This document shows, one piece after another, positions 36,647-45,607 of a stretch of DNA of 64,000 bases (the first letter of the stretch is position 1; each line of letters starts with the position of its first letter). The DNA comes from Planctomycetota bacterium (GTDB lineage Bacteria; Planctomycetota; Planctomycetia; Pirellulales; Pirellulaceae): contig JAJDEH010000142.1 of NCBI GenBank assembly GCA_029259935.1, positions 1-64,000 on the forward strand. Direction: 5' to 3'. The translations under genes were made by a program, and so were the position numbers. The notes beneath the pieces were generated by a model. The model worked only from the letters and a program-made list of their open reading frames with translations, was not told where the DNA came from and ran no database searches.

Positions 36647-37957
36647 ATGCCCTATCTGCTCAATCTCGTCTATGTGATTCTGCTCGTCGTGGCATCTCCC
36701 TGGCTCGCGTATGCCGCGATTAACAAGCAAAAATATCGAGAAGGATTCGCTGAAAAACTACTGGGCCAAGTTCCCCGCCGCGACGGAAATCGAAAGTGCA
36801 TTTGGTTTCACGCGGTCAGTGTCGGCGAAGCGAATCTGTTGGCGACTCTGATCCCGCGCATCGAACGACGGCACCCCGATGTCGATTGCGTAATTTCCGT
36901 CACGACGAAAACAGCGTACGACATGGGGCGGAAAAAGTACGCGCCTCGACAGGTGTTCTATTGTCCGCTCGACTTCAGTTGGGCGGTGCGGCGGGCGTTC
37001 GCGCGAATCCGTCCCGACATGCTGGTGCTGGCGGAACTCGAACTGTGGCCCAATTTGATTGGCCAAGCAAATCAAGCCGGCATCCCCGTGGCTCTGGTCA
37101 ATGGCAGGCTCAGCGAAAGAAGCCATCGCGGCTATCGTCGCATTCGTCGCCTGATATCCGCCACCATGCGCAAGCTGGATCTGATCGCTGCTCAAAATGA
37201 CGAATATTCCAAGCGATTTTTTGATCTGGGTGCGTCGGATGCAGCCGTCCAGGTAACTGGGTCGCTTAAGTTCGACGGGGCCGCCGCCGACCGCGACAAT
37301 CCCGAAACACGCCGGCTCGCGGCGCTGGCTGGCTTTTGCGAAGACGACCTCGTACTGCTAGCCGGCAGCACGCAAAGTCCCGAAGAAGAGTTGGCTCTAC
37401 AAGTCTTCCAAAAGCTGTCGCCACGGTTCCCGGAATTGCGGCTGGTTTTAGTTCCCCGCCATCCTGATAGGTTCGCCGAAGTGGCGGAGATGCTGCGTGC
37501 GTCGGGGGTACCTTGGGTTCGTAGAACCGACCTCGGCAGCAACACCGAACTGAACGCCCGCGTCTTGTTGGTGGACACCGTGGGCGAGTTGGGAGCGTGG
37601 TGGGGCGCTTGCCATATCGCCTACGTGGGCGGCAGCATGGGAACACGCGGTGGACAGAACATGATCGAGCCCGCCGCCTATGGCGCGGCGGTGTCCTTTG
37701 GCCCCAACACGCGAAATTTCCGTGACGTCGTGTCGTTGATGTTGGAACACCAGGCGGCGCGGGTCGTAAAGGACGGCGACGACCTAGAGCGATTCGTACG
37801 ACGTTGCCTAACAGAGCCTGCCTATCGGGAAGAGATGGGAATCAAGGCTCAACGTCTGGTGCAAGCTCATCAAGGAGCCGCGGCAAGAACCGTGGAGCTT
37901 CTGTGCGAACTGTTGGCTCGCCACGAGGAAATCGGTGCCAGACGGGTCGCCGCCTAG
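36647..37957 (+). CDS. waaA: 3-deoxy-D-manno-octulosonic acid (KDO) transferase
   Basis: The enzyme (436 residues) adds KDO to lipid A precursor at the inner membrane, an early step of LPS core synthesis. It is GT30: an N-terminal membrane anchor (YLLNLVYVILLVVASPWLAYAA), the acceptor region KYREGFAEKLLG with the conserved Glu, then WFHAVSVGEANLLATLI, PLDFSWAVRRAFARIRPDMLVLAELELWPNLI, and in the C-terminal donor domain GSTQSPEEELAL and GGSMGTRGGQNMIEPAAYGAAVSFGPNTRNF. Length is normal. Start: ATG 36647, with AAAGGA upstream; the frame is open further into the repeat but that part is not coding-like. Supports an outer membrane with KDO-containing lipid A. Confidence 0.95.
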   Translation: MPYLLNLVYVILLVVASPWLAYAAINKQKYREGFAEKLLGQVPRRDGNRKCIWFHAVSVGEANLLATLIPRIERRHPDVDCVISVTTKTAYDMGRKKYAPRQVFYCPLDFSWAVRRAFARIRPDMLVLAELELWPNLIGQANQAGIPVALVNGRLSERSHRGYRRIRRLISATMRKLDLIAAQNDEYSKRFFDLGASDAAVQVTGSLKFDGAAADRDNPETRRLAALAGFCEDDLVLLAGSTQSPEEELALQVFQKLSPRFPELRLVLVPRHPDRFAEVAEMLRASGVPWVRRTDLGSNTELNARVLLVDTVGELGAWWGACHIAYVGGSMGTRGGQNMIEPAAYGAAVSFGPNTRNFRDVVSLMLEHQAARVVKDGDDLERFVRRCLTEPAYREEMGIKAQRLVQAHQGAAARTVELLCELLARHEEIGARRVAA

Positions 37958-38091
37958 TGAAGCTCGTTTGAAGGCCCGAGTTATCAGTGCCTTTTCAGAT
38001 TTACGTGCAATCGAGCCGAAGCGAGGATAAGATTTCCTATATTGCTTATGATGGACAACGCCATCACTTACCTCGCATCAATTTTGAATCG

Positions 38092-39564
38092 ATGACTCCC
38101 AAGCCCCTCGCGACCGCTCTGGATGACCGAACCGCCTTGCTGGACCGCCGGACGTTTTTTTCGTGGGCCAAGAATGGCCTCGGCGGAGCGGCGTTGGCCA
38201 CTCTGTTGCAACAAGACCGGCTCGTCCGCGCCGAACCGGTTCTTGGCGAAACCAGCGACCCGCCCCCACATCATCCCGCGCAAGCCAAACGCGTGATCCA
38301 TATTTGCGCGACCGGCGGCTTCAGCCAAGTCGATTCGTTCGACTATAAGCCGGCGCTGGCCAAGCAACACGGCAAGCCCCTGGTCAGCGACGAGAAGCCG
38401 GACGTGTTCTTTGGCAAAGTGGGATTGTTGCGAAAGAGCGATTGGAAATTCAAGCAACGTGGCAAGAGCGGGTTATGGGTTTCCGATCTGTTTCCACACC
38501 TGGCCCAAGTCGCCGACGAATTGACCGTCGTCCGCTCGATGTATGCCGAGACGTCGAATCACACGCCCGCCACGTTTCAAGAAAACACGGGCTTTCGGCT
38601 TAACGGCTTTCCCGTCCTCGGTTCCTGGCTCTCCTATGGCATGGGCAACGAAACGGATGAACTGCCGACTTATGTGGTCATCCCCGACCCGCGCGGCGTG
38701 CCGGCGGGCGGTTCGATCAACTGGAGCAACGGCTTTCTTCCCGCGCGGCATCAAGGTGTCGTGATACGCAGCAAGGGGATCCCGATCGACGACCTGTATC
38801 CCGCCCAGCCAACGCGCAAGAGCACCGAACGCGACAGTCGCGCGCTGCTAAAGAAACTGAATGAACGCCATTTGGCCGAACGGGGCGGCAACGATGTGTT
38901 GTTGGCGCGTCTGAAGAGCTACGCCTTGGCGGCTAAGATGCAGATGGCGGTTCCCGAAGTTGCCGCCCTGGATGATGAAACGCAAGCCATGCAAGATTCC
39001 TATGGTCTGGGCCAGAAGAAAACGGATGACTTTGGACGGGGTTGCTTGTTGGCTCGACGACTGCTGGAACGCGGTGTTCGCTTCGTGCAACTATTCGCGG
39101 GCGGCGCGTTTGGCTCGCCGCGCATCAATTGGGACGGGCACGAGAACATGGTCAAGAATCACGGTCGCGAAGCGGGACGGATCGATAAACCGCTGGCCGG
39201 ATTGCTTCAAGATCTACGCCAACGCGGCATGCTGGACGATACTCTGGTTGTCTTCACTAGTGAGTTTGGACGGACGCCGTTCACGCAGTCGGCCGCCAAC
39301 GTGGTGGGTGCCGGCCGCGATCACAATCAGTACGGATTTACGGTCTGGCTGGCCGGCGCGGGACTCAAGAACGGCTTGGCCTACGGGGCCACGGACGACG
39401 TTGGTTGGCGAGCGGTCGAAAACCGAGTCCACTGGCACGACTTTCATGCCACCGTACTCCATCTGCTGGGCATTAACCACGAACGTCTAACGTTCTATCA
39501 CAACGGCATCCAACGCCGCCTGACGAACGTGCATGGTCAAGTGCTTACGAAAATCCTGGCCTGA
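38092..39564 (+). CDS. DUF1501 domain-containing protein, Tat-exported
   Basis: The protein (490 residues) starts with a twin-arginine leader, LLDRRTFFSWAKNGLGGAALATLLQ, and then the DUF1501 body: RVIHICATGGFSQVDSFDYKPALAKQHGKPL, then PTYVVIPDPRGVPAGG, GCLLARRLLERGVRFVQLFAGG and VVFTSEFGRTPFTQ. This family is a distant alkaline-phosphatase/sulfatase relative that is greatly expanded in planctomycetes and usually pairs with a DUF1549/DUF1553 cytochrome-like protein; no such partner is present here. The substrate is unknown. The ATG at 38092 is preferred to the GTG at 37987, which would place 35 odd residues before the Tat motif. A hairpin (39556-39576) overlaps the stop. Confidence 0.92.
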   Translation: MTPKPLATALDDRTALLDRRTFFSWAKNGLGGAALATLLQQDRLVRAEPVLGETSDPPPHHPAQAKRVIHICATGGFSQVDSFDYKPALAKQHGKPLVSDEKPDVFFGKVGLLRKSDWKFKQRGKSGLWVSDLFPHLAQVADELTVVRSMYAETSNHTPATFQENTGFRLNGFPVLGSWLSYGMGNETDELPTYVVIPDPRGVPAGGSINWSNGFLPARHQGVVIRSKGIPIDDLYPAQPTRKSTERDSRALLKKLNERHLAERGGNDVLLARLKSYALAAKMQMAVPEVAALDDETQAMQDSYGLGQKKTDDFGRGCLLARRLLERGVRFVQLFAGGAFGSPRINWDGHENMVKNHGREAGRIDKPLAGLLQDLRQRGMLDDTLVVFTSEFGRTPFTQSAANVVGAGRDHNQYGFTVWLAGAGLKNGLAYGATDDVGWRAVENRVHWHDFHATVLHLLGINHERLTFYHNGIQRRLTNVHGQVLTKILA

Positions 39565-39576
39565 TGGTGAGGCCAG
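39556..39576. terminator. Hairpin between convergent genes
   Basis: CTGGCCT and AGGCCAG pair around a 7-base loop at the stop of the DUF1501 gene, between it and the convergent short ORF ending at 39600. No T run follows, so termination is uncertain. Confidence 0.3.
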
Positions 39577-39599
39577 GACCGTCAAACCTTACCGCCACC

Positions 39600-40163
39600 T
39601 CAATCCAACCGCTTAGAGGCACCGGGATCGAGCGAGGTTGGTGGCAGCGGAAGACAGGCGTTCGCCCGATCGGCGGAAGATCGCGGCAGTGGATAACGGC
39701 GATCTTGTGAATCGATTGCGTTCGTCGCAACGAGTCTCCGAACGACATCGTGTTCGTTGTTAGCAGCAGGATCATCGGTAACAAACGTCGCAAGCCGTGG
39801 CGCATGGAGTGTCGCTTGAGCGGGTGCGGACGGGGGATCCGGGATCCCTGGCGGCTCGAACAAGCTGCCGTTTTGCACGCATGGGTCCAGCGGAAAACTG
39901 ACGCCATAAAAGGCGAGAATGGTTCCTTTGGTCTCCTCCAGTTCGGCGCGCAGCACGTTGTACCTGGCCAGCAACTCAGCCTTTTCCGTCGCCGCTTCGG
40001 TGCGAGACGTTAGGGCCCGAAGATATTCATCCAGATTCTGTATCAGGCTGCCCGTGCTCGTGTCTTCGGGGTTTGGATTGCGGCGTAGCTGGCGTTCAGA
40101 ACCATTGCTCACCCCCGGCAAGGGCTCCCGCCTACCACTTCCAGGTAGTATGCTATCGTGCAA
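39600..40163 (-). CDS. Short ORF with a TolC-C-terminus-like helix; possible remnant
   Basis: The frame (187 residues from a TTG at 40163; no internal Met) contains, at residues 39-92, SLIQNLDEYLRALTSRTEAATEKAELLARYNVLRAELEETKGTILAFYGVSF. This resembles the final helix pair of TolC-family outer-membrane efflux proteins, where an RAELE-x-(A/T)-x-G motif closes the repeat. The flanks are Pro/Ser/Arg rich and low in structure. No signal peptide or beta strands are present, so this is not a working efflux channel. It may be the decayed 3' end of a TolC gene or a small independent protein. AAAGG lies about nine bases before the TTG. Confidence 0.42.
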   Translation of the reverse strand: MHDSILPGSGRREPLPGVSNGSERQLRRNPNPEDTSTGSLIQNLDEYLRALTSRTEAATEKAELLARYNVLRAELEETKGTILAFYGVSFPLDPCVQNGSLFEPPGIPDPPSAPAQATLHAPRLATFVTDDPAANNEHDVVRRLVATNAIDSQDRRYPLPRSSADRANACLPLPPTSLDPGASKRLD

Positions 40164-40396
40164 TTGCTGCTACCTTTTTCACGCCGCAGCCATCCAGCGA
40201 TCTTGGCACGACCGGTAATGTTCCATCCGAACAAAACGAAATGGCCACGGGAGACGGATTTTGGCTGTAGTTCTAATGAGGGGGTCAGTAAGGCGAAGCC
40301 GGCAAGGCAATACTTGAAACCGCCTCTTGCCCGTGCGAGAATCTCGGATTCGATTTTGGGGCCTTTGTTGTTTTCCAAGAGATGCAGGGATCGACC

Positions 40397-40684
40397 ATGA
40401 GAATTGAACCGCTTGGTGCAAACGTTGTCGTCAAGCGCCTGGAAGCCGAAGAAACCACGGCAGGTGGAATCGTGCTTCCCGATTCCGCCCAGCAAAAGCC
40501 CCAGCAAGGCCGCGTATTGTCGGTTGGTGACGGACGTCTGACCGACGAGGGGGTCCGGGTGAAGTCTCAGGTGAACGAGGGAGATCGCGTGCTGTTTAGC
40601 AACTATTCGGGCACGGAGGTGGTCGTTGACGACGAGGACCTCTTGATCATGAGCGAGGATGAAATCCTGGCGATTCTGGACTGA
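40397..40684 (+). CDS. groES: Co-chaperonin GroES (Cpn10)
   Basis: The protein (95 residues, normal length) begins IEPLGANVVVKRLEAEETTAGGIVLPDSAQQKPQQGRVLSVGDG, the GroES fold with its mobile loop (about residues 17-34), and ends DLLIMSEDEILAILD. It caps GroEL. No groEL follows; the next gene is a secreted cyclase-like protein, so groEL must be elsewhere, a common situation where several chaperonin copies exist. No CIRCE (TTAGCACTC-N9-GAGTGCTAA) element is visible upstream, so HrcA control is unlikely at this copy. Start ATG 40397 has AGGGA seven bases upstream. Confidence 0.95.
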   Translation: MRIEPLGANVVVKRLEAEETTAGGIVLPDSAQQKPQQGRVLSVGDGRLTDEGVRVKSQVNEGDRVLFSNYSGTEVVVDDEDLLIMSEDEILAILD

Positions 40685-40782
40685 TTGCAGTGGCCCTAAC
40701 GCTGCCATCTACTAGAATTTACAGAAGCGTCGCCGGTCGCGGTCGGCATGGTTCTGGAAAATCTCCGCTACGGGAATTGAAT

Positions 40783-41901
40783 ATGCGCCCTCTATTTCGC
40801 AGGTTGGTTGGTAGTTTGTCGATCTTCACCGTGGGGGTCTTGGCCCTTCCGGGATTCGCGGCGGACGCATTGCAGGACGCCCGTCAATACGAACAAGTGG
40901 TTGCCAAGGCGATCAGCTATCTGAAAACGAAAGGGCAAAACGACGACGGTTCGTACAGCTCACAGGCGGGGCCCGGCGTGACAGCTTTGATTACGACCGC
41001 GCTGCTGCGCAGCGGCGTGTCGCCCTCCGATCCTTTGGCGGCCAAGAGTCTGCGCTATTTGGAAGGCTTTGTTCAGAAAGACGGCGGCATCTATCGCGAT
41101 GGATCGCTTTATAGAAACTACGAAACCTGTCTGTCGATACTTTGCTTTTCGGAAGCCAACCGGGCCGGCAAGTTCGACGATGTTTTGGCTCGAGCCGATG
41201 GGTTCGTCAAGGGAATTCAATTGGACGGAGGCGAAGGCAAGGACGTGTCCGATCCGGGATTTGGCGGTGCCGGATACGGCAAGCACAAGCGGCCCGATCT
41301 TTCCAACACGAACTTCCTGGTCGAAGCCCTGAAGGCGACCGGAAACTCTGAGGACAGCGAAGCGATCAAGAGCGCGTTGATTTTTATCTCCCGCTGCCAA
41401 AATCTGGAAAGCGAACACAACACCACTCCGTTCGGTGCCAAGAACCCCGATGGCGGGTTCTATTACACTCCGGCGGCCGGCGGGACAAGCCAAGCCGGCA
41501 AGACCGCGGCGGGCGGTCTGCGCAGCTACGGTTCGATGACGTACGCCGGATTGAAGAGCATGATTTATGCGGGCGTAGGGCCCGAGGATCCTCGCGTGAA
41601 GGCGGCCGTCAAATGGGTCCGCAAGAACTACGACCTGCAGTCCAACCCCGGAATGGGGGACGCCGGGCTGTACTACTACTTTAATACTTTCGCCAAGGCT
41701 CTAAACGCCATTGGAGAAGACGAGTTCGTGGACGAAGAGGGCGTGAAGCACGATTGGCGCGCGGAACTGCTGGCGGAACTGGCAACGCGGCAGCATGACG
41801 ATGGTTCGTGGTCCAACGGCAACGTCCGCTGGTTGGAAGGCGACGCGAATTTGGCGACGGGTTACGCATTGCTCGCCCTTTCCTACTGCAAAACGAAATA
41901 G
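40783..41901 (+). CDS. Exported prenyltransferase/squalene-cyclase-like repeat protein
   Basis: The protein (372 residues) has a signal peptide (FRRLVGSLSIFTVGVLALPGFAADA) and an alpha-alpha barrel built of repeats with the QW-like pattern: QNDDGSYSSQAGPGVTALITTALL, QKDGGIYRDGSLYRNYETCLSILCF, NPDGGFYYTP, RQHDDGSWSNGN. The family resembles terpene cyclase/prenyltransferase beta domains, but the catalytic DxDD of squalene-hopene cyclase is absent, so it is more likely a binding or structural protein of the periplasm. Such exported members are common in planctomycetes. The ATG at 40783 is used, since upstream frame sequence to 40690 is not signal-peptide-like. Confidence 0.88.
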   Translation: MRPLFRRLVGSLSIFTVGVLALPGFAADALQDARQYEQVVAKAISYLKTKGQNDDGSYSSQAGPGVTALITTALLRSGVSPSDPLAAKSLRYLEGFVQKDGGIYRDGSLYRNYETCLSILCFSEANRAGKFDDVLARADGFVKGIQLDGGEGKDVSDPGFGGAGYGKHKRPDLSNTNFLVEALKATGNSEDSEAIKSALIFISRCQNLESEHNTTPFGAKNPDGGFYYTPAAGGTSQAGKTAAGGLRSYGSMTYAGLKSMIYAGVGPEDPRVKAAVKWVRKNYDLQSNPGMGDAGLYYYFNTFAKALNAIGEDEFVDEEGVKHDWRAELLAELATRQHDDGSWSNGNVRWLEGDANLATGYALLALSYCKTK

Positions 41902-42053
41902 GCTCCGGATTTTCACTGGCTGGCGCGACGCGACCATCTTGGTTTCACCGCGTGCCCGCCAGGCATGGCTCAAGAATTACAGCCGCTCCGCGACAGTTAC
42001 GCAAGTGTCGCCTTCCGAAAAGCGACCAAGTCCTCGCATTTGACTCACGCGCC

Positions 42054-42923
42054 ATGCCGCAACTTGATCGCGAAGAATACGTCGAGCAGGCCTATTTTTT
42101 CCGTACTCTGGGAGAGCGGCTACCGGAGAACATGCCGATCCAAGAGTTGCTGGCTCTAATCCGCGACGAGGTGCTGTCCACGACGAAACTGCCCATGGCG
42201 ATCGACTTCATGTTGACCGAATTGAACCACACGGGCGCAGTCTCGGGGGCGATGAAGCGATTGCCGCACTATTTCTCCAGCTTTCAGACTTACTTGATGG
42301 AAGAGTCGGAAGATGAACTCGGACGATTCGACATGCGCGTCGCCATTTCGGCACTGCGTTTTGAGGCCGAATACCGTACCGAGTCGCCCACGCCGCAGGG
42401 CGTTTTTCTCTACGAATTTGAAACGTTAAGCCGTAACCGGTTGAGCTACGATCGTGGCTTGCGGGCCATGTCGGAGGACTCGATGTTCGATGACGCCTGG
42501 CGAGGCTGGATACTTGCGGTCCGCCGCAAGCTGGGCATGGTGGATTTTTCCGACATGCTGTACGTGTGCAGCGAGTTCTACCGCGATCGAGAGCTGCGGA
42601 TTGGGAAGGAGGATCCGGGGCTGTCCGCGCCAATCTTGTTCGGCGAAAAAGAAGGAAAGATCGCGCTGGCCAATCGTCACAAGGACCCGCTATTTTTGTT
42701 CTCGGCGTTGCAGCGACAACTCGGTTATCCGGTCGTGCCGCGGCCTTCACCCAAGGACTCGACGGGCGAAGTCCTGCCCAAAATGCGAAGACAACTTGAA
42801 CGGCTGGAAGTCCGCATGAAGCTGCTGGAAGACGAGCAGCGGGAGGGGGCTTTTGATCTCAGCCGTTTTTATCAGCACAACGCACGCCAGCGCCCTGGAT
42901 CGCCGGATGCCCCTAATGGATAA
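42054..42923 (+). CDS. Hypothetical protein, helical, planctomycete-type
   Basis: I do not recognise a named family (289 residues). No signal peptide or membrane span is seen, so it is probably cytoplasmic. The sequence is mostly alpha-helical with a conserved-looking core (RDEVLSTTKLPMAIDFMLTELNHTGAVSGAMKRLPHYFSSFQTYLMEESE... RFDMRVAISALRFEAEYR) and a basic, coiled C-terminus (PKMRRQLERLEVRMKLLEDEQRE). It lacks Cys-rich or nucleotide-binding motifs. The ATG at 42054 begins the structured part; the longer frame to 41808 overlaps the previous gene. The gene lies 152 bases behind the cyclase-like gene and upstream of the CBS-KOR cluster. Confidence 0.75.
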   Translation: MPQLDREEYVEQAYFFRTLGERLPENMPIQELLALIRDEVLSTTKLPMAIDFMLTELNHTGAVSGAMKRLPHYFSSFQTYLMEESEDELGRFDMRVAISALRFEAEYRTESPTPQGVFLYEFETLSRNRLSYDRGLRAMSEDSMFDDAWRGWILAVRRKLGMVDFSDMLYVCSEFYRDRELRIGKEDPGLSAPILFGEKEGKIALANRHKDPLFLFSALQRQLGYPVVPRPSPKDSTGEVLPKMRRQLERLEVRMKLLEDEQREGAFDLSRFYQHNARQRPGSPDAPNG

Positions 42924-43072
42924 ACGTGCAAGAAAACCCTCATTCCGACCAATTCGTGCTTCTACGAACACAAGCAACGTGGTACATTTCAGCGATTACA
43001 GAGTATTAAGTGGTCGATCGTTTTGCTCGGTCCACCTGATGTTCGAGGATTGACTTCACGAAGGGACAGGCT

Positions 43073-43537
43073 GTGGACCTGCAATGTAACCTTGCCACCG
43101 AGACGATCAATCATGCGGATCCGGCAGATCCGCCGCGCGTGACTCCGCGGACGTCCATCGCCGAGACATTGAAACTGTTGAAGGCGCGAAGAACCGGATG
43201 TGCGGTTGTCTGCGAGGATGATTTGCTCGTGGGTATCTTCACGGAGCGGGACGCCTTGAAGTTAATGGCGGCTGGAGCGGACTTCAGCGCCTCGATCGAA
43301 ACGGTGATGATCACCAACCCCGTGACCCTCTCTCCGTTGGCCACGGTTGGCGAAGCGATTACGACCATGTCGTCCGGAGGCTATCGGCGCCTGCCGATCG
43401 TCGATACGGACGGGAATGTTACCGGTCTGCTCAAGGTATCTGGCATTTTGCACTATCTTGTGCAGCACTTTCCCAACATCGTATACACCCTGCCCCCATC
43501 GCCCCACCACGCCACTCAGGAACGAGAAGGTGCGTAA
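43073..43537 (+). CDS. CBS-domain-pair protein upstream of korA
   Basis: The protein (154 residues) is two CBS domains and little else: about 18-70 (TSIAETLKLLKARRTGCAVVCEDDLLVGIFTERDALKLM) and 78-135 (VMITNPVTLSPLATVGEAITTMSSGGYRRLPIVDTDGNVTGLLKVSGILHYL). CBS pairs bind adenine nucleotides (AMP, ATP, NADH or similar) and regulate enzymes. It starts at a GTG with a GGGACAGG-type ribosome site. A second CBS protein closes the cluster after korB, so the two may sense energy state for the oxidoreductase; this is inference from position. Confidence 0.9.
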   Translation: MDLQCNLATETINHADPADPPRVTPRTSIAETLKLLKARRTGCAVVCEDDLLVGIFTERDALKLMAAGADFSASIETVMITNPVTLSPLATVGEAITTMSSGGYRRLPIVDTDGNVTGLLKVSGILHYLVQHFPNIVYTLPPSPHHATQEREGA

Positions 43538-43597
43538 CTCCCGCCGGTCGCCGATTGTCTCTCCCCGGAAGCGACCAATAATTCGGTCTTCATTAAG

Positions 43598-43665
43598 CCG
43601 AACATCGTCACTAGACCGAACATCGTCACTAGACCGAACATCGTTATTAAGAACATCGTCATTAA
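43598..43665 (+). repeat. 18-bp tandem repeat between the CBS gene and korA
   Basis: Two perfect 18-bp units (CCGAACATCGTCACTAGA) are followed by a third with three changes and a fourth partial one, ending about 30 bases before korA. The units are not palindromic. Roles could be a protein-binding array, an mRNA structure affecting korA translation, or simple slippage. Confidence 0.75.
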
Positions 43666-43694
43666 ACAGAACGTTGAGGCATCCATAGTTCACC

Positions 43695-45578
43695 ATGTCC
43701 ACAGCAACTGAAGGTGCGCCACAGACATCCAAGCAAGTTATCAAAATCGACGGAGCCACGGTCCGTCTGGCGGGAGACTCGGGCGACGGCATGCAAGTCG
43801 CCGGCGGCCAAGTCGCGTCGACGTCCGCGCTCGTTCCTAACGATATTGCAACTTTTCCAGACTTTCCCGCCGAGATCCGGGCGCCGAAAGGGACGCGGGC
43901 GGGAGTCAGCGGATATCAGGTCCAATTTTCCTCGACGGACATTCACACGCCGGGAGATATCGTCGATACCTTGGTGGCGATGAATCCGGCCGCGGTCGTG
44001 ACCAATTCCGCCGACTTGAAAAAAGGCGGTGTGTTGATCGTCAACAGTGATGGTTTCGCCGCCAAGGATCTGAAGCTCGCGAATTGCTCGACGAACCCCT
44101 TGGAAGATGGCAGCCTGGACGAATTTCGCTTGATCAAGGTTCCCATGACAACTTTGACGCGCAACGCGCTCGCGGAAGTCACCACCACGAACGGGGAAAA
44201 GCTGAGCCAGAAAATTATCGATCGTTGCAAGAACTTCTTTGCGATGGGGCTGGTCTACTGGTTGTATGGTCGCGACCTCGAACCGACTCTGCGATTCATC
44301 AAGGAGAAGTTTGGCAAGAAGCCCGAGATTGCCGATGCCAATGAAAAGGCGTTGCGAGCGGGTTGGAACTATGGTGAAACAACGGAAGATTTCATCAGCA
44401 GCTACCACGTCGATCCCGCGAAACTGCCGGCCGGAACCTACAAGAATATCATGGGCAACCAGGCGATCGCTTGGGGATTGCTCGCCGCCTCGAAGATGAG
44501 CGGCAAGGACATCTTTTACGGTTCCTATCCGATCACGCCCGCCAGCCCGATCTTAGAAGAGCTAAGCCGTTTCAAAGCCTTCAGCGTGAGAACGTTTCAG
44601 GCCGAAGACGAGATCGCGGCGATTTGTGCTTCCATAGGAGCGTCGTTTGGCGGAGCGATGGGCGTCACTGCTTCGAGTGGTCCGGGGATCGCGCTCAAAG
44701 GCGAGGCCATGGGGTTGGCCATGATCCTTGAGGTGCCGCTGATCATCATTAATGTCCAACGCGGCGGCCCCAGTACGGGACTGCCGACCAAGACCGAACA
44801 GTCGGATCTTCTGCAGGGCATGTTTGGCCGCAACGGCGAGTGTCCACTGCCTGTTATCGCGGCGCGAAGTCCCGGCGATTGTTTCGACGTGGCCCAAGAG
44901 GCGTGGCGGATTTCGACCCGTTTCATGGTGCCGGTCATTATTTTGTCCGACGGGTACATTGCCAACGGTGCCGAGCCCTGGCGAATTCCCGAAGTCGAGA
45001 AGCTGCCCAAGATCCCGGTTAGCCACCCCGGTCCCAGGGAAAACGGCGAGCCGTTCTTGCCCTACCAACGAGACGAGCTATTATCGCGGCCATGGGCCTT
45101 GCCAGGCACGGAAGGCTTGGAGCATCGGGTCGGCGGACTGGAAAAGGAAGATGGATCCGGCAATGTTTGCTACGACCCGGACAACCATCAACACATGACC
45201 GATGTGCGTGCCCAAAAGGTGGAAAACGTCGCCAAGGAGATTCCGCTGCAAGACGTTCATGGACCGGAAAAGGGCGATCTGCTGGTCCTCAGTTGGGGCG
45301 GTACCTATGGTTCCTGCACGACGGCGGTGGAAAAATGCCAAGTCGAAGGCTTGTCGGTGGCGCACGCTCACTTGCGCTGGCTGAACCCGTTCCCGTCGAA
45401 CTTGGAAAAAGTGCTTCGCAGCTACAAGAAAGTCTTGATTCCAGAACTGAACATGGGACAGCTTCTCCTGCTGATTCGCGCGAAGTATCTCATCGACGCC
45501 CAGGGACTAAACAAGGTCGAAGGTAAGCCGTTTTCAGTGGAAGAGATTTATCAACAGATCAAAAAGTCAATTGCATAA
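43695..45578 (+). CDS. korA: 2-oxoacid:ferredoxin oxidoreductase, fused gamma-alpha subunit
   Basis: The subunit (627 residues) is a gamma-alpha fusion: residues about 12-195 are the gamma domain (VRLAGDSGDGMQVAGGQVAS... PNDIATFPDFPAEIRAPKGTRAGVSGYQVQFSS), and about 245-600 are the alpha domain that binds the substrate (GSYPITPASPILEELSRF... GVTASSGPGIALKGEAMGLAMILEVPLIIINVQRGGPSTGLPTKTEQSDL). With KorB it oxidises 2-oxoglutarate (or a related 2-oxoacid) to the acyl-CoA with reduction of ferredoxin, either in an anaerobic-style TCA step or in reverse. korB follows after 29 bases. No separate delta/ferredoxin subunit is present. KOR is the best guess; other 2-oxoacids are possible. Confidence 0.93.
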   Translation: MSTATEGAPQTSKQVIKIDGATVRLAGDSGDGMQVAGGQVASTSALVPNDIATFPDFPAEIRAPKGTRAGVSGYQVQFSSTDIHTPGDIVDTLVAMNPAAVVTNSADLKKGGVLIVNSDGFAAKDLKLANCSTNPLEDGSLDEFRLIKVPMTTLTRNALAEVTTTNGEKLSQKIIDRCKNFFAMGLVYWLYGRDLEPTLRFIKEKFGKKPEIADANEKALRAGWNYGETTEDFISSYHVDPAKLPAGTYKNIMGNQAIAWGLLAASKMSGKDIFYGSYPITPASPILEELSRFKAFSVRTFQAEDEIAAICASIGASFGGAMGVTASSGPGIALKGEAMGLAMILEVPLIIINVQRGGPSTGLPTKTEQSDLLQGMFGRNGECPLPVIAARSPGDCFDVAQEAWRISTRFMVPVIILSDGYIANGAEPWRIPEVEKLPKIPVSHPGPRENGEPFLPYQRDELLSRPWALPGTEGLEHRVGGLEKEDGSGNVCYDPDNHQHMTDVRAQKVENVAKEIPLQDVHGPEKGDLLVLSWGGTYGSCTTAVEKCQVEGLSVAHAHLRWLNPFPSNLEKVLRSYKKVLIPELNMGQLLLLIRAKYLIDAQGLNKVEGKPFSVEEIYQQIKKSIA

Positions 45579-45607
45579 CTTCCGAAAGAAATCTTTCTGA
45601 GAAAATC

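Noticed and set aside
40164..40396. CIRCE/HrcA operator before groES
   Set aside because: The TTAGCACTC-N9-GAGTGCTAA motif is not present.
43598..43665. Possible CRISPR array
   Set aside because: Units are 18 bp and directly adjacent with no spacers; no cas genes in the window.
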